Source of the DNA: Candidatus Altarchaeales archaeon
GTDB lineage: Archaea > Altiarchaeota > Altiarchaeia > IMC4 > QMZM01
Length of the DNA stretch: 43,356 nucleotides
Reading direction: 5' to 3'
NCBI GenBank assembly: GCA_023252215.1
Contig: JAHEXG010000006.1
Location: 1 to 43,356, forward strand
In this document: positions 19,809-29,603 of the stretch, one piece after another
Position numbering within the stretch: the first letter of the stretch is position 1
Layout of the letters: each line of letters starts with the position of its first letter
Notes under the pieces: model-generated
The model's input: only the letters and a program-made list of their open reading frames with translations
Databases searched by the model: none
Told to the model about the DNA's origin: nothing
Translations under genes and position numbers: made by a program

Positions 19809-20285
19809 TTATTCTATCTGCGTTATTACGGCATCTGCCATTGCATTGAATGATCCCTGCTTTTCCGTTTGGTCTTTTTTGATGCTGTTCCTGATGTTTT
19901 CCAGGTTTTGTCTTACTTCGGCGAGTCCTTCTTTTATTTCTTTGAGTCTTTTCTGTCTTTCTGTTTCTTCTGTTTTGTTGTTCCTTTTTTCCGCTATCTT
20001 ATATCTTAGGTAGTTGACTGCCCGTTCTGTTTCAGCAGATACGTGGTGTTTTTTGTGGAGTGTTCTTTCTTTTTCTTCGGTTTTGGCAGGCATTGCGCCT
20101 TTTTTGAGTATCTTGTGTCCTTTTAGGGAGTAGTGTATCTCCAGTATTTTGTATTCCACCAGCATCTTTGCCAGTCTCTCGGTTTCATGTTCCGATAATT
20201 CGAGCCTCTGCGCAGCTTCCGAAAGCTTTATGCCCTCCTTTTCCTCCAGCGCCATTACGAGCGCGGACAGGTCTGTGTTGATCAT
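19809..20285 (-). CDS. N-terminal HTH plus coiled-coil protein
   Basis: GIKLSEAAQRLELSEHETERLAKMLVEYKILEIHYS (wHTH-like), then an E/K/R-rich coiled coil. Confidence 0.6.
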   Translation of the reverse strand: MINTDLSALVMALEEKEGIKLSEAAQRLELSEHETERLAKMLVEYKILEIHYSLKGHKILKKGAMPAKTEEKERTLHKKHHVSAETERAVNYLRYKIAEKRNNKTEETERQKRLKEIKEGLAEVRQNLENIRNSIKKDQTEKQGSFNAMADAVITQIE

Positions 20286-20471
20286 ATTGTTAGCTGTTAT
20301 AGTCTATTCTATATAATATTAGGGATTTATTGCATAAATAATGTTTAATTTTTAAATCTATGAATCCAATAATTATTCATTAAATATATCATTATACTAT
20401 ATTCGTTCAAAAATTCCTGTCTTTTTAAGCATTCATCGCTTAATTAGTATCTGGAATATGCATCGACCAAT

Positions 20472-20969
20472 ATGAACCCAAAAGCGCTGTTCGTGATCCT
20501 GCTTATAGCAGTGATAATATACATGGGCATAAACCAGAAGCAATCAGTCTGCAACCCGCCGTATATATCCCATGGAAGCGATTGCTGCATTGACTCAAAC
20601 CAGGACGGCGTCTGCGATAAAGACCAGCCCGGATCGTTTGTAACTACTCCGGGGGAGACGACAACAACTCTGGATCAATGTATTGGGTTGAGTGGCTACA
20701 ACAAAACCGCCTGCGTCATTGAAAGAGAGAAGAAGGGATACGTGGACGAGTGTATCGAGCAGTGCGATAACGCTTCCGTGTCATGCGTGGCTCTCTGCGA
20801 CGTAAAGCAGGTGTCGAAAGAAAAGGTCGCATGCGCCGATGCGTGCTTAAAGAAATACAAGGCCTGTTATTCAGACTGCGGAATAAGCCTGTCAGACCCT
20901 TCCAAGCCTTCTACCGGGAATGCGACCAAGCGTAATGGGACGATGCTGACTATTCCGAATCTTTTTTAA
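20472..20969 (+). CDS. Membrane-anchored cysteine-rich extracytoplasmic protein
   Basis: N-terminal hydrophobic anchor ALFVILLIAVIIYMGI; CNPPYISHGSDCCIDSNQDGVCD; CxxxC-rich C-terminal half. Confidence 0.75.
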   Translation: MNPKALFVILLIAVIIYMGINQKQSVCNPPYISHGSDCCIDSNQDGVCDKDQPGSFVTTPGETTTTLDQCIGLSGYNKTACVIEREKKGYVDECIEQCDNASVSCVALCDVKQVSKEKVACADACLKKYKACYSDCGISLSDPSKPSTGNATKRNGTMLTIPNLF

Positions 20970-20993
20970 AGTCTGGAATTCCTATTTTTAACA

Positions 20994-21905
20994 ATGACCT
21001 GGAATGATGTTTCTTTGCACGGAGGAAAAAAGCTTAGGGCTGCTTCGTATTCGCTTGCTGTCAATGCTTTTCTGATATTAGTCAAACTATTCGTAGTCTA
21101 CGTTACCGGAAGCCTTGCGCTTCTTGCAGAGCTTTTGCATTCCGGCTTCGACTTTCTGGCGTCAGTCTTCGCATACATCGGCATAAAGAAGGCAGAGGAG
21201 CCGGCCGATCACTCGCATCCCTACGGCCATGAGAAATTCGAGAACCTGTCTTCTTTGGCGCAGACTGTCCTGATAGTATTGACCAGCCTCTTTGTAGTCT
21301 ACGAAGCCGGCAGCAGGATACTGTCCCAGCAGCACACCGTGATAGAGTCCACGGAGCTTGGCATAGGGGTGATGGTCCTCACGATCGTTATCGATTATAT
21401 CCTTTCAAGGTATCTGCATCGCGCCAGCAGCGAGTACGGGAGCGCGGCGCTTGAAGCCGACGCATATCATTTTTCAACCGACCTGTGGGGTGCTGTCTCA
21501 GTTATCGTGGGCCTGGGCTTTGTCATGCTGGGTTACCCTGTATTCGATTCCCTGGCTGCGTTGTTTGTGGCGCTGCTGATGCTCTGGGTGTCTTATCGCC
21601 TGGGCATGAAGTCTTTTCACGTGTTCATGGATACGAGCCCCCCGGTTGAAGTGATAACCGCTATTGAAGAGATCGTTTCCGCGACAAAGGGCGTGGAATC
21701 CTATCATAAATTGCGCGTAAGGCAGGCGGGCAGCAAGTTGCTCGTGGACGTGCACATCCAGGTTTCGCCGAAGATGAGCGTGGAAGAAGGCCATTACATC
21801 GCTCATGTCGTAAGGTCCGAACTCATAAAAAAGAAGCCCGACGTAAAGGAAGTGACTGTGCATGTGGAGCCAAAGGTACAGTCCTTCAAAAAGAAGCTGT
21901 CCTGA
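20994..21905 (+). CDS. Cation diffusion facilitator (CDF) family transporter
   Basis: LHSGFDFLASVFAYIGIKKAEEPADHSHPYGHEKFENLSSL; second metal site YHFSTDLWGAVSVIVG. Confidence 0.93.
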   Translation: MTWNDVSLHGGKKLRAASYSLAVNAFLILVKLFVVYVTGSLALLAELLHSGFDFLASVFAYIGIKKAEEPADHSHPYGHEKFENLSSLAQTVLIVLTSLFVVYEAGSRILSQQHTVIESTELGIGVMVLTIVIDYILSRYLHRASSEYGSAALEADAYHFSTDLWGAVSVIVGLGFVMLGYPVFDSLAALFVALLMLWVSYRLGMKSFHVFMDTSPPVEVITAIEEIVSATKGVESYHKLRVRQAGSKLLVDVHIQVSPKMSVEEGHYIAHVVRSELIKKKPDVKEVTVHVEPKVQSFKKKLS

Positions 21906-21935
21906 TTTTTCTTGGCCTGATTCCAAGTAGATACC

Positions 21936-22520
21936 ATGGCTGTTAAGAATACCATGCTCACGATAGTGAGACACGTTGAAAGCATCGTGGAAGGCCTCGA
22001 TGAAAAGCAGATCGAGGATATGGTCAACACCATAGAGAAAGCCAAGGGTATCTTCATCATGGGCGCAGGTCGTTCAGGGCTTGTTGCCAAGGCTTTCGCG
22101 ACGCGGCTTGTCCAGCTGGGGCTGACGGCATACGTCGTCGGAGAGAGCGTTACTCCCGCCATGACGTGCAGGGATCTTTTGATCGTCGTATCCGGTTCCG
22201 GCGAAACGAACAGCGTCGTGCGGGCGGCCGAGATCGCAAAGAAGGTCGGCGCAAAAGTATTGACTGTGTCGTCTTATCCGAGTTCTTCGGCCTGTAAATT
22301 GTCAGATTACATTGTGACTGTGAAAGGCCGGACCAAGATAGACATAGAAAAAGACCCCATCAGGAGCCAGATAGAGGGAACGCATTCGTCTCTTACGCCG
22401 CTTGGCACGTTGTTCGAAGACACTGTGATGATATTCTTTGACGGGATAATCGCAAAGCTCATGATAGAGATGAAGGCCGGGGAAGAAGACCTCAAAAGGA
22501 GACACGCGATTGTGGAGTGA
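21936..22520 (+). CDS. hxlB: 6-phospho-3-hexuloisomerase (SIS domain)
   Basis: IFIMGAGRSGLVAKAFATRLVQLGLTAYVVGESVTPAMTCRDLLIVVSGSGETNSVV...GTHSSLTPLGTLFEDTVMIFFD. Confidence 0.9.
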   Translation: MAVKNTMLTIVRHVESIVEGLDEKQIEDMVNTIEKAKGIFIMGAGRSGLVAKAFATRLVQLGLTAYVVGESVTPAMTCRDLLIVVSGSGETNSVVRAAEIAKKVGAKVLTVSSYPSSSACKLSDYIVTVKGRTKIDIEKDPIRSQIEGTHSSLTPLGTLFEDTVMIFFDGIIAKLMIEMKAGEEDLKRRHAIVE

Positions 22521-22534
22521 ATTATCCTTTTTTT

Positions 22535-23602
22535 TTAGTTTATTTTATACCTCAGAACCCCCGCTATTCCCCCCAGCGATGTTAATTGTTTTCCTGCGTC
22601 TCCCGCATGGTTCAATATGTGCACTTCTCCTCTCGCGTTTTTTACGTTCTGCATCAGGGGCTCCATGCGCTGCCTGTTTTTGATGAATTGGTCGTCGCAT
22701 ACTATGAGCGTTTCCACTGCTCCGGAGGATGATGCGTTCTCTGCGTCTGTCAGTCCGTAGACTGCTAGTCCGCTTTCTTTTCCCAGTTCTTCCAATACTC
22801 GGGAGAGCATCCTTACGTCTTTTGCCGCGTTTATTTCTTCGTCTATCCTCTTTGCCTTGGATCGTTTCATTACCTCGTTTACGCCTGCTTCCCCGTGGGA
22901 GCCTATGTTCTCCAGTGTCGCTATCTTCGCTATATGCGGGTTTTTTTCCGAGAGGTACTTATAAAAATTCTCTTTTTCGAATCCTGCCCCTGCTATGATT
23001 ATCCCTGAGATGTTCTCTTTTGCAAGGATGCCTGCGAGCGCATCTGTCGTGTCCTTGTAGAATTCCTGCTTTCTTTCCGCCCTGCCCTTGGTGTCGTATT
23101 TTCCGCCTATGGCTTTGGACAGGTCGTAGCGTTCTATCTTGGATTCGCGTACGAGCGCTATTTCGGCGTCTCCTACGTCTATTACTGCGATGAGTATCTT
23201 TGGCCTGAGCGCCGACTTTTCCGCGTCCTTTAAGCGGTCTAGTTCGTAATTGCTCCAGTGTTCTTTGATTATTGTAAGTATCGTGTCTTTTTCCGCGTTT
23301 ATTGTGTGGTGGGATCCTATGGAGACCAGGTCTTCGGGTCCTTCGGTAATGATCCCTGTTATGCGGTAGGTGTCGTTTTCCAGTTTGAAATCCGCTTTCT
23401 CTACTCTGAGGATTATCGTTATTGTGACTCGTTCGCTTTTTCCTGCCCGCTCCATGTCGTCTTTTCCCTTGATGCGTCTTTCAGTCTTCGAGGAGATCAG
23501 GTCTCCGGGGCATATTACGTTGGAGAGGTACCATAGGTCGTCGAGGTTTTCTATTCCTACCTTGACCTTTCCGTGTCTCAGGTCTTTTTGGAAGATTTTC
23601 AT
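22535..23602 (-). CDS. pelA: mRNA surveillance protein pelota (Dom34)
   Basis: MKIFQKDLRHGKVKVGIENLDDLWYLSNVICPGDLISSKTERRI...; HTINAEKDTILTIIKEHW; VLRYKIN end. Confidence 0.94.
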   Translation of the reverse strand: MKIFQKDLRHGKVKVGIENLDDLWYLSNVICPGDLISSKTERRIKGKDDMERAGKSERVTITIILRVEKADFKLENDTYRITGIITEGPEDLVSIGSHHTINAEKDTILTIIKEHWSNYELDRLKDAEKSALRPKILIAVIDVGDAEIALVRESKIERYDLSKAIGGKYDTKGRAERKQEFYKDTTDALAGILAKENISGIIIAGAGFEKENFYKYLSEKNPHIAKIATLENIGSHGEAGVNEVMKRSKAKRIDEEINAAKDVRMLSRVLEELGKESGLAVYGLTDAENASSSGAVETLIVCDDQFIKNRQRMEPLMQNVKNARGEVHILNHAGDAGKQLTSLGGIAGVLRYKIN

Positions 23603-23694
23603 CTGGCTGGCTTATTCTATTGGAAAATGCGATGATAAATAGATGATAGACTTGGATGCAAATATATTTCCCTTTTACTTAAGTCTTATACGGA

Positions 23695-24240
23695 ATGGAT
23701 GGAGCAAGAATGGATGAAGAAAAACCCCGGTCCCTGAATGCGAAGATATACGTCCTTTTTGTGCTGTTCTTTTTCTCTCTTGCAGTATACTATGTGCATT
23801 CCACTGCCGTAAGCGAGATAGATATTCTCCCGCAGGGCGCGGTGCTTATAGCGGTGTTTGTCGCTGCATTTATCCTGGAATCCCGTTATGCGCCCCTGTT
23901 GGGTGTTCTGCCGAATCTTTTGCTGCTCTATATGTTGACCGAATCCCAGTGGAGTAGTATGCCCGATTATCTGAGGTTCTACGTCATAGCCGGCTTCTTT
24001 TTGGGCATTCTCTCCTTTATCCTCTATTACGGGAAAGTGAACAAGGCGGATAAATTATCCGTCTACGGCAACGCAAGTCCAATGTATAAGGTATCGTTTG
24101 TTTTCTACAGCCTGAAAACCATACTCCCCTTCTATTTCAGCTATTTTATGCTTAGATCTTTCACCCACCCCTTTTTCATGTATTCGTTCCTTGTAGTCTC
24201 TATCATTACCTGGTTCTTCTACCTGGAAGCAGGCGTATAA
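23695..24240 (+). CDS. Multi-pass integral membrane protein, unknown
   Basis: About 5 hydrophobic segments; 181 aa; no recognisable family. Confidence 0.6.
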   Translation: MDGARMDEEKPRSLNAKIYVLFVLFFFSLAVYYVHSTAVSEIDILPQGAVLIAVFVAAFILESRYAPLLGVLPNLLLLYMLTESQWSSMPDYLRFYVIAGFFLGILSFILYYGKVNKADKLSVYGNASPMYKVSFVFYSLKTILPFYFSYFMLRSFTHPFFMYSFLVVSIITWFFYLEAGV

Positions 24241-24291
24241 ATCCGGAATTCTGGAACCTATATTAAGGCCGGAAGGCTGATTAATATAACT

Positions 24292-24693
24292 GTGGAACGC
24301 CGGAAAAACGAGGACTTACCCGATTATGCAGAGATATTTCGCAGCGTATCATGCGAAAAATCCGGGCACCATGCCATCACTCAGCACGTAAAATACTTCG
24401 GGCCAATGCTGATAATCGATCTATATCACGTTTTTCCCGGAGAAGTGATCTCCATAGAAGAGATCTCAAGCGTGCTTTCCAGCGGGAAGGGAGTATACCG
24501 GGTCATGCTCTTTGACTTAGACGACATAGAAAAACGCATAAAGGAGATTATAGAGAAGCTTTCCGAGAACGAACAAATGCTGGGTCAATGGAAGCTGGTT
24601 TTCACGAATCCGGGCAGGTACCGGGGTTTCTATGAGTTCCGGCGCTTCATGGACGACCACTCAGGCAAGGCAAAAGAGCTGGTATTCCTCTGA
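24292..24693 (+). CDS. Hypothetical protein
   Basis: GTG-start ORF of 133 aa in a gap not covered by other genes: ITQHVKYFGPMLIIDLYHVFPGEVISIEEISSVL... Confidence 0.5.
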   Translation: MERRKNEDLPDYAEIFRSVSCEKSGHHAITQHVKYFGPMLIIDLYHVFPGEVISIEEISSVLSSGKGVYRVMLFDLDDIEKRIKEIIEKLSENEQMLGQWKLVFTNPGRYRGFYEFRRFMDDHSGKAKELVFL

Positions 24694-24707
24694 CATATTA
24701 TATATTA

Positions 24708-25985
24708 TTATTGATCGAAGCAGTATTGTACTTTTTGATAGTTTTTGCGCAGCTCTATTACGTCCTTTTTGACCTTTTCCGGGCTCATGCCGTCGATGGC
24801 TATTTTCTTCATGAGGCCTGCTATTTCTTTCATGTCTGTTTCTTTCATGCCCATTTTGGTCATTTCCTGGGTTCCTATCCTTATGCCTGAGGGGTTTGCG
24901 GTCTTCTCCAAATTGTCCCAGGGCAGGAGGTTTTTGTTTATTATGATGTTTGCTTTCTCGAATTCTTCCGCTATCTTTGTTCCGCCGCCTATTTTGGATA
25001 CGTCTGCTACGACCTGGTGGCTTTCGGTAAAGCCTTTGTGTTCGCATAATACGTTGAATCCTAGTTCGTGGAGCGACGATGCCAGGGCTTTTGCGTTCTT
25101 TATCGTCTGAGTTGCGTAGGCTTTTCCGTATTCTTTCATCTCTGCGAGCGCGATGGCATATCCTGCGACGTGGTGCAGGTGGTGGTTGCTCATGAGGCCT
25201 GGAAATGCCGCGTTGTCTATGCGTTTTTTGTGCTTGTTCTTGCAGAGTATGACTCCTCCCTGCGGGCCGGGGAATGTCTTATGCGTTGAAGCAGTCATCA
25301 CGTCCGCGCCTTCTGTCATCGGGTCCTGGAACTTTCCTCCTGCGATTAGGCCAAGAACGTGCGCTGCGTCGTACATGATGGATGCGCCTATCTGGTCTGC
25401 GATCTCCCGAAACTCCCTAAGAGGGTGCGGGAATAGAAACAGGCTTCCGCCGAATATCATGATCTTTGGCTTCTCTTCCAGGACCATTTTCTTGGCCGCA
25501 TCAACGTCTATGTTCATCTCCTCGTTGTCGAATGGGTAGGCTACTTCCTGCAGTGACAGGAAACCTGCCGCCGAAACCTTGGTATGGGATATGTGTCCGC
25601 CTGAGGGTATTGATAAGCCGGTTATCTTGTCCCCGTACTTTGCGAGCGCCTTGTAGGTGACAAGGTTAGAAACCGCCCCTGATATCGGGACTACGTTAGC
25701 GTGCTCTGCATGGAACGACTCCTTTGACAGTTTCATTGCCAGGTGCTCTACTCTGTCGAATACGCGCGTGCCCTGGTAGAACCGCTCAAAGATATGGACT
25801 CCGTTCACTTCTCCGCCCAAAAGGCCCTCGGCGTATCTGTGCCCGAAGTCGGAGGCAACGGCTCTCTGAACCGCTTTAGAAGTAACGTTCTCGCTGGCGA
25901 TCATATTAATACAGTTTGCGCGCCATCTTTCCTGTTCGTCTATGAGCCCGAGCAGTTCTTTATAGTAATCCATGGAGAATAGCAC
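24708..25985 (-). CDS. glyA: Serine hydroxymethyltransferase (start may be 25973)
   Basis: NMIASENVTSKAVQRAVASDFGHRYAEG; PLP Lys region VMTASTHKTFPGPQGGVIL. Confidence 0.95.
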   Translation of the reverse strand: MLFSMDYYKELLGLIDEQERWRANCINMIASENVTSKAVQRAVASDFGHRYAEGLLGGEVNGVHIFERFYQGTRVFDRVEHLAMKLSKESFHAEHANVVPISGAVSNLVTYKALAKYGDKITGLSIPSGGHISHTKVSAAGFLSLQEVAYPFDNEEMNIDVDAAKKMVLEEKPKIMIFGGSLFLFPHPLREFREIADQIGASIMYDAAHVLGLIAGGKFQDPMTEGADVMTASTHKTFPGPQGGVILCKNKHKKRIDNAAFPGLMSNHHLHHVAGYAIALAEMKEYGKAYATQTIKNAKALASSLHELGFNVLCEHKGFTESHQVVADVSKIGGGTKIAEEFEKANIIINKNLLPWDNLEKTANPSGIRIGTQEMTKMGMKETDMKEIAGLMKKIAIDGMSPEKVKKDVIELRKNYQKVQYCFDQ

Positions 25986-26037
25986 CTTAGAAGTTTTAAT
26001 AAATGGGATTAGGGGAATTAAAATCCTGCAAAAAATC

Positions 26038-26946
26038 CTACATTGCTTCCAGCACTTTTATCCGGTCCTCGATGGGAGGATGGGTGTTGAACAGGTTAAC
26101 GAACCTCGCATGCAGGGGGTCTGCAAAGAACATAGGAGCGACTGCATCGCTTACCTTGGCATGGGGCGCGCCTCCTTCATAGTATGCTTTGATCTTTTTC
26201 AGCGCGGATATGAGGTTCCCGGGGTATCTTGTCAGCTGCACGCTTCCCGCGTCCGCCATATACTCTCTTCTCCGGGATATCGCAAGCTGCACCAGTTTCA
26301 CGACTATGGGCGCAAGTATTGCCAGGATTATTCCAATGACAAGGAATATCGCTCCTCCTCCGCCTCTGCGCTCGTCGTTGCTTCGTCCACCGCCAAGCCA
26401 CATGCTGCGCAGGAATAGCTGGCTTGCTATCGATATTATCCCGACCATGACTGCGGCCAATGTCACGAAACGTATGTCGTAGTTTGCTACGTGGCTCATC
26501 TCATGGGCCAGGACTCCCTCCAGTTCCGGTTCAGTCAGCCTCTGGAGCGCGCCGTCTGTCACGCAGATAACCGAATGCTCAGGGTCTCTGCCGGTGGCAA
26601 AGGCGTTTATTTCGGGAGAATGCATGACATAGACGCCGGGTTTGGGCAGTCCCGCGGCCATTGACAATCCTTCGACGCGGTTGCGCAGGCGGCTGTATTG
26701 CTCGCCTACTGCCGGGGTTGCGCCAACGGATGCCAGCGCTATCTTGTCCGAATAATAATAGGTTCCAACTGTATAGCTTATCGAGAATATGATAGAAAAG
26801 ATCAGTATGATAAACGTTGCCCCCGGGTCGAATACTTGGGAGAATACGAAACCCAGGCCTATCAATACTATGAAAACAAAAAAGATGAGGAAATAAGAGT
26901 TCTTCTTGTTCTTTTCTATCTGGTCAAAGAAAGATATTTTCTCCAT
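26038..26946 (-). CDS. htpX: HtpX-like zinc metalloprotease
   Basis: HEMSHVANYDIRFVTLAAVMVGIIS; SRRREYMADAGSVQLTRYPGNLISALKKI; NTHPPIEDRIKVLE. Start at MEKISFFDQIEKNKK. Confidence 0.94.
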   Translation of the reverse strand: MEKISFFDQIEKNKKNSYFLIFFVFIVLIGLGFVFSQVFDPGATFIILIFSIIFSISYTVGTYYYSDKIALASVGATPAVGEQYSRLRNRVEGLSMAAGLPKPGVYVMHSPEINAFATGRDPEHSVICVTDGALQRLTEPELEGVLAHEMSHVANYDIRFVTLAAVMVGIISIASQLFLRSMWLGGGRSNDERRGGGGAIFLVIGIILAILAPIVVKLVQLAISRRREYMADAGSVQLTRYPGNLISALKKIKAYYEGGAPHAKVSDAVAPMFFADPLHARFVNLFNTHPPIEDRIKVLEAM

Positions 26947-27047
26947 AGAGCTGCTTAACGTCAGCTCGCACCGGGGGCGGCATTCTGCCACGGGCATCAG
27001 CCGCCCTGACGGATAGAGCTGAATATTTTCTTTTTAACAGTCCTCAA

Positions 27048-27620
27048 TTATACGTCGAATTTTACCTTCACCGCTTCTCTTTTCTCTGCAGGCGCTTCGA
27101 GGTAGGGCTTGTTTTTCCGGTTCATCATGCCTGCGATCAACATGGCCGGTATCGTTGATACCATGTTGTTGTAGAACAGGACTGAGTCGTTGTAGAACTG
27201 TCTTGTGTATGCTATCTTGTTTTCGATGTCTGTGAGGTCTTCCTGCATTTTCATGAAGTTTTCGTTGGCTTTCAGGGTTGGGTAGTTCTCGGCTACTGCG
27301 AAGAGCGTCTTAAGAGTGTCCTGTAATACGTTCCCGGCTTTTGCCCGGTCTTCTACGCTCTTTGCGTTCATCAGGCCGGCCCTTGCTTCGGTTACGGCTG
27401 TGAATACCTTTTGTTCGTGCTTCATGTAGCCTTGCACGGTCTCCACGAGGTTGGGTATCAGGTCCGCCCTCTTTGTGAGCTGGACGTCTATCTGCGCCCA
27501 TGCGTTGTCTATGCGGTTGCCCAGGACTACTATCCTATTATAGTAGTAAAAAAACAGCCCTATGACAATCACTACGATGCCTGCTATTGCAAGCAGGATC
27601 AGTCCGGTTAGTGCATCCAT
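27048..27620 (-). CDS. lemA: LemA family protein
   Basis: YYNRIVVLGNRIDNAWAQIDVQLTKRADLIPNLVETVQGYMKHEQKVFTAVTEAR; FNDSV-type YNDSVLFYNN. Confidence 0.95.
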   Translation of the reverse strand: MDALTGLILLAIAGIVVIVIGLFFYYYNRIVVLGNRIDNAWAQIDVQLTKRADLIPNLVETVQGYMKHEQKVFTAVTEARAGLMNAKSVEDRAKAGNVLQDTLKTLFAVAENYPTLKANENFMKMQEDLTDIENKIAYTRQFYNDSVLFYNNMVSTIPAMLIAGMMNRKNKPYLEAPAEKREAVKVKFDV

Positions 27621-27685
27621 TTTTTTTGTTATATAATTTTTATTATGCTTTCCTGCTTAAATCGCAGAAAACTGTCGTATAGTTA

Positions 27686-27934
27686 CTATTTTTTCTTTGG
27701 CGTGACGTAGTAGTTCTGTATGACCGGGTTGGCCAGGAGTTTTTTTGCCGCGTTCTCGGCCTTCTTTCTGGCGTCTTCCTCGCTTCCCGCTTCCAGGGTG
27801 ATGTCGTATACCTTCACGGTTTTCACGTCCTTTGCCGGGAAGCCCAGGAGCTTCAATGACTTGTTCACGGTCTCGCCTTCGGCGTCAAGCACTCCGCTCT
27901 TTAGTTCGATCCTCACTTCCACAACGTAGTCCAT
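27686..27934 (-). CDS. purS: Phosphoribosylformylglycinamidine synthase subunit PurS
   Basis: YVVEVRIELKSGVLDAEGETVNKSLKLLGFPAKDVKTVKVYDITLEAGSEEDARKKAENAAKKLLANPVIQNYYV. Confidence 0.93.
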   Translation of the reverse strand: MDYVVEVRIELKSGVLDAEGETVNKSLKLLGFPAKDVKTVKVYDITLEAGSEEDARKKAENAAKKLLANPVIQNYYVTPKKK

Positions 27935-28024
27935 TTTTTTTGTCTCTCTATTTTTTTTTCTTGGCCGGGTTTTATTAGTTCTATTAGAATTAGGTATAAA
28001 GCAAATAAAAGAAATAGTTATACG

Positions 28025-29539
28025 ATGGCATTACTCCTTGTCACCGGAAGGAACGCGGCGGAGGCTGTGAAAAGATGCGCGAAAAGCCTTTCCGTGCCGG
28101 CGGTCGTCCGCGTCTGCGGAGTAGACGTAGCATCATTTCTCACAGTGGGAGACTTATTAAAGGGGGTTTTAGGCGCAGACCCGGATAAGATAACCGGGAT
28201 AATAGTTCCCGGAAACGTGATAGGAGACGTTTCGGCAGTCGCGAAAAAGACCGGCATACCCTGCTATAAGGGTCCGCTCAGCATTTCTGATCTCCCGGAG
28301 ACTTTGGAGAAATATCTGTCCGGGGAAATAAAACTGTCCACAGTAGTTCCTGCGGATGAGATAATGCAAGAGGGATCGGAGGCAAGGATGCGCAGGGAAC
28401 TGTCCGGCGCCTTACGCCGGCCGGGAAAATATTCTTTCAAGATAGGTAAAAAGAGGGCGGTCTACTTGGGCGCCGGGGGGATGGGCTGCGTGGTTGCGGA
28501 AATAAACGATGCTCCCCTTCTTTCTGAAAGAGAGTTGGCAGAGAAGGCCGTATATTTCAGGGACTCGGGCGCAGGCATAATAGACCTTGGGATGATGGCC
28601 GGCCGGGACAATTCAAAAAAGATAGACGGCATAGTCAAAGTAGTGCGCTCTGCCGTGGATATTCCCCTGTCGATCGATTCATTGGATCCGAAGGAGATTG
28701 TCTGCGCTGTGGATGCTGGAATAGACCTTGTTTTGAGCGTGGATTTGTGCAATTATGGGGTCTTTGAGTCTCTTGATGTTCCTGCGGTGGTTATTCCGAG
28801 GGATGCGCGGGGAAAAGTCCCAGCGGAACCCCTTGAACGTGTTTTTCTTGTCGAGAAGATAATGGAAAGCCTCGAGGGTAAAAAGCTCATAGCCGATATG
28901 GTATTGAATCCCGTGAATTCAGGCTATGCCGGCTCGCTTCAGGCTTATGCGTTGTTCCGGGAAAAGCATCCTGGTGTGCCTATGATGCTTGGCGCAGGCA
29001 ACGTAACCGAGCTATTGGACGCGGATTCGCAGGGAGTCAATGCGCTCCTGGCAGGTTATGCATCTGAAATGGGAATAGGTCTTTTGTTTACTGTGGAAGC
29101 AAGTCCCAAGACTCATGGCTCGGTTGCGGAGCTGTCGGCTGCGGCCCGGATGATGTACCTGGCTAGGAAGCGCGGGCAGGCGCCAAAAGACCTGGGATTG
29201 GACCTTTTGGTACTCAAAGACAAAAAGAAAGGCGCATTGAATGACCTTTCCTCGCTTAAGCTCCCGGTGGCCAGAGCCCTGAAGGCAAAAGATGGCGTCA
29301 TGGAAGATTCGGAATTCCGCATATACGTCGACCGCCTGATCAATGCGGTGTACTATGAAAAAAACAAGCCCTTGCTGCGCATAACCGGAGGGTCCGCGCA
29401 GGAAGTGTATGGGGAGATATTGGCCCGGAAATTGACGAAAGATGTTTCTCATGCATCGTATCTGGGCAAAGAATTGTCCAAAGCCGAGATCGCGCTCCGC
29501 TTGGGCAAGTCCTATATACAGGATGTGGATCTGTTCTGA
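28025..29539 (+). CDS. Dihydropteroate synthase-like protein (archaeal MJ0107-type)
   Basis: VPADEIMQEGSEARMRRELSGALRRPGKYSFKIG...ERELAEKAVYFRDSGAGIIDLGMMAG...VDIPLSIDSLDPKEIVCAVDAGIDLVLSVD. Confidence 0.88.
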   Translation: MALLLVTGRNAAEAVKRCAKSLSVPAVVRVCGVDVASFLTVGDLLKGVLGADPDKITGIIVPGNVIGDVSAVAKKTGIPCYKGPLSISDLPETLEKYLSGEIKLSTVVPADEIMQEGSEARMRRELSGALRRPGKYSFKIGKKRAVYLGAGGMGCVVAEINDAPLLSERELAEKAVYFRDSGAGIIDLGMMAGRDNSKKIDGIVKVVRSAVDIPLSIDSLDPKEIVCAVDAGIDLVLSVDLCNYGVFESLDVPAVVIPRDARGKVPAEPLERVFLVEKIMESLEGKKLIADMVLNPVNSGYAGSLQAYALFREKHPGVPMMLGAGNVTELLDADSQGVNALLAGYASEMGIGLLFTVEASPKTHGSVAELSAAARMMYLARKRGQAPKDLGLDLLVLKDKKKGALNDLSSLKLPVARALKAKDGVMEDSEFRIYVDRLINAVYYEKNKPLLRITGGSAQEVYGEILARKLTKDVSHASYLGKELSKAEIALRLGKSYIQDVDLF

Positions 29540-29603
29540 TATTCTTTTTTTTTAGTCTATTTATTATGGTTTGAGGTAATACTCTATACTTCTCAAGCGT
29601 AAA

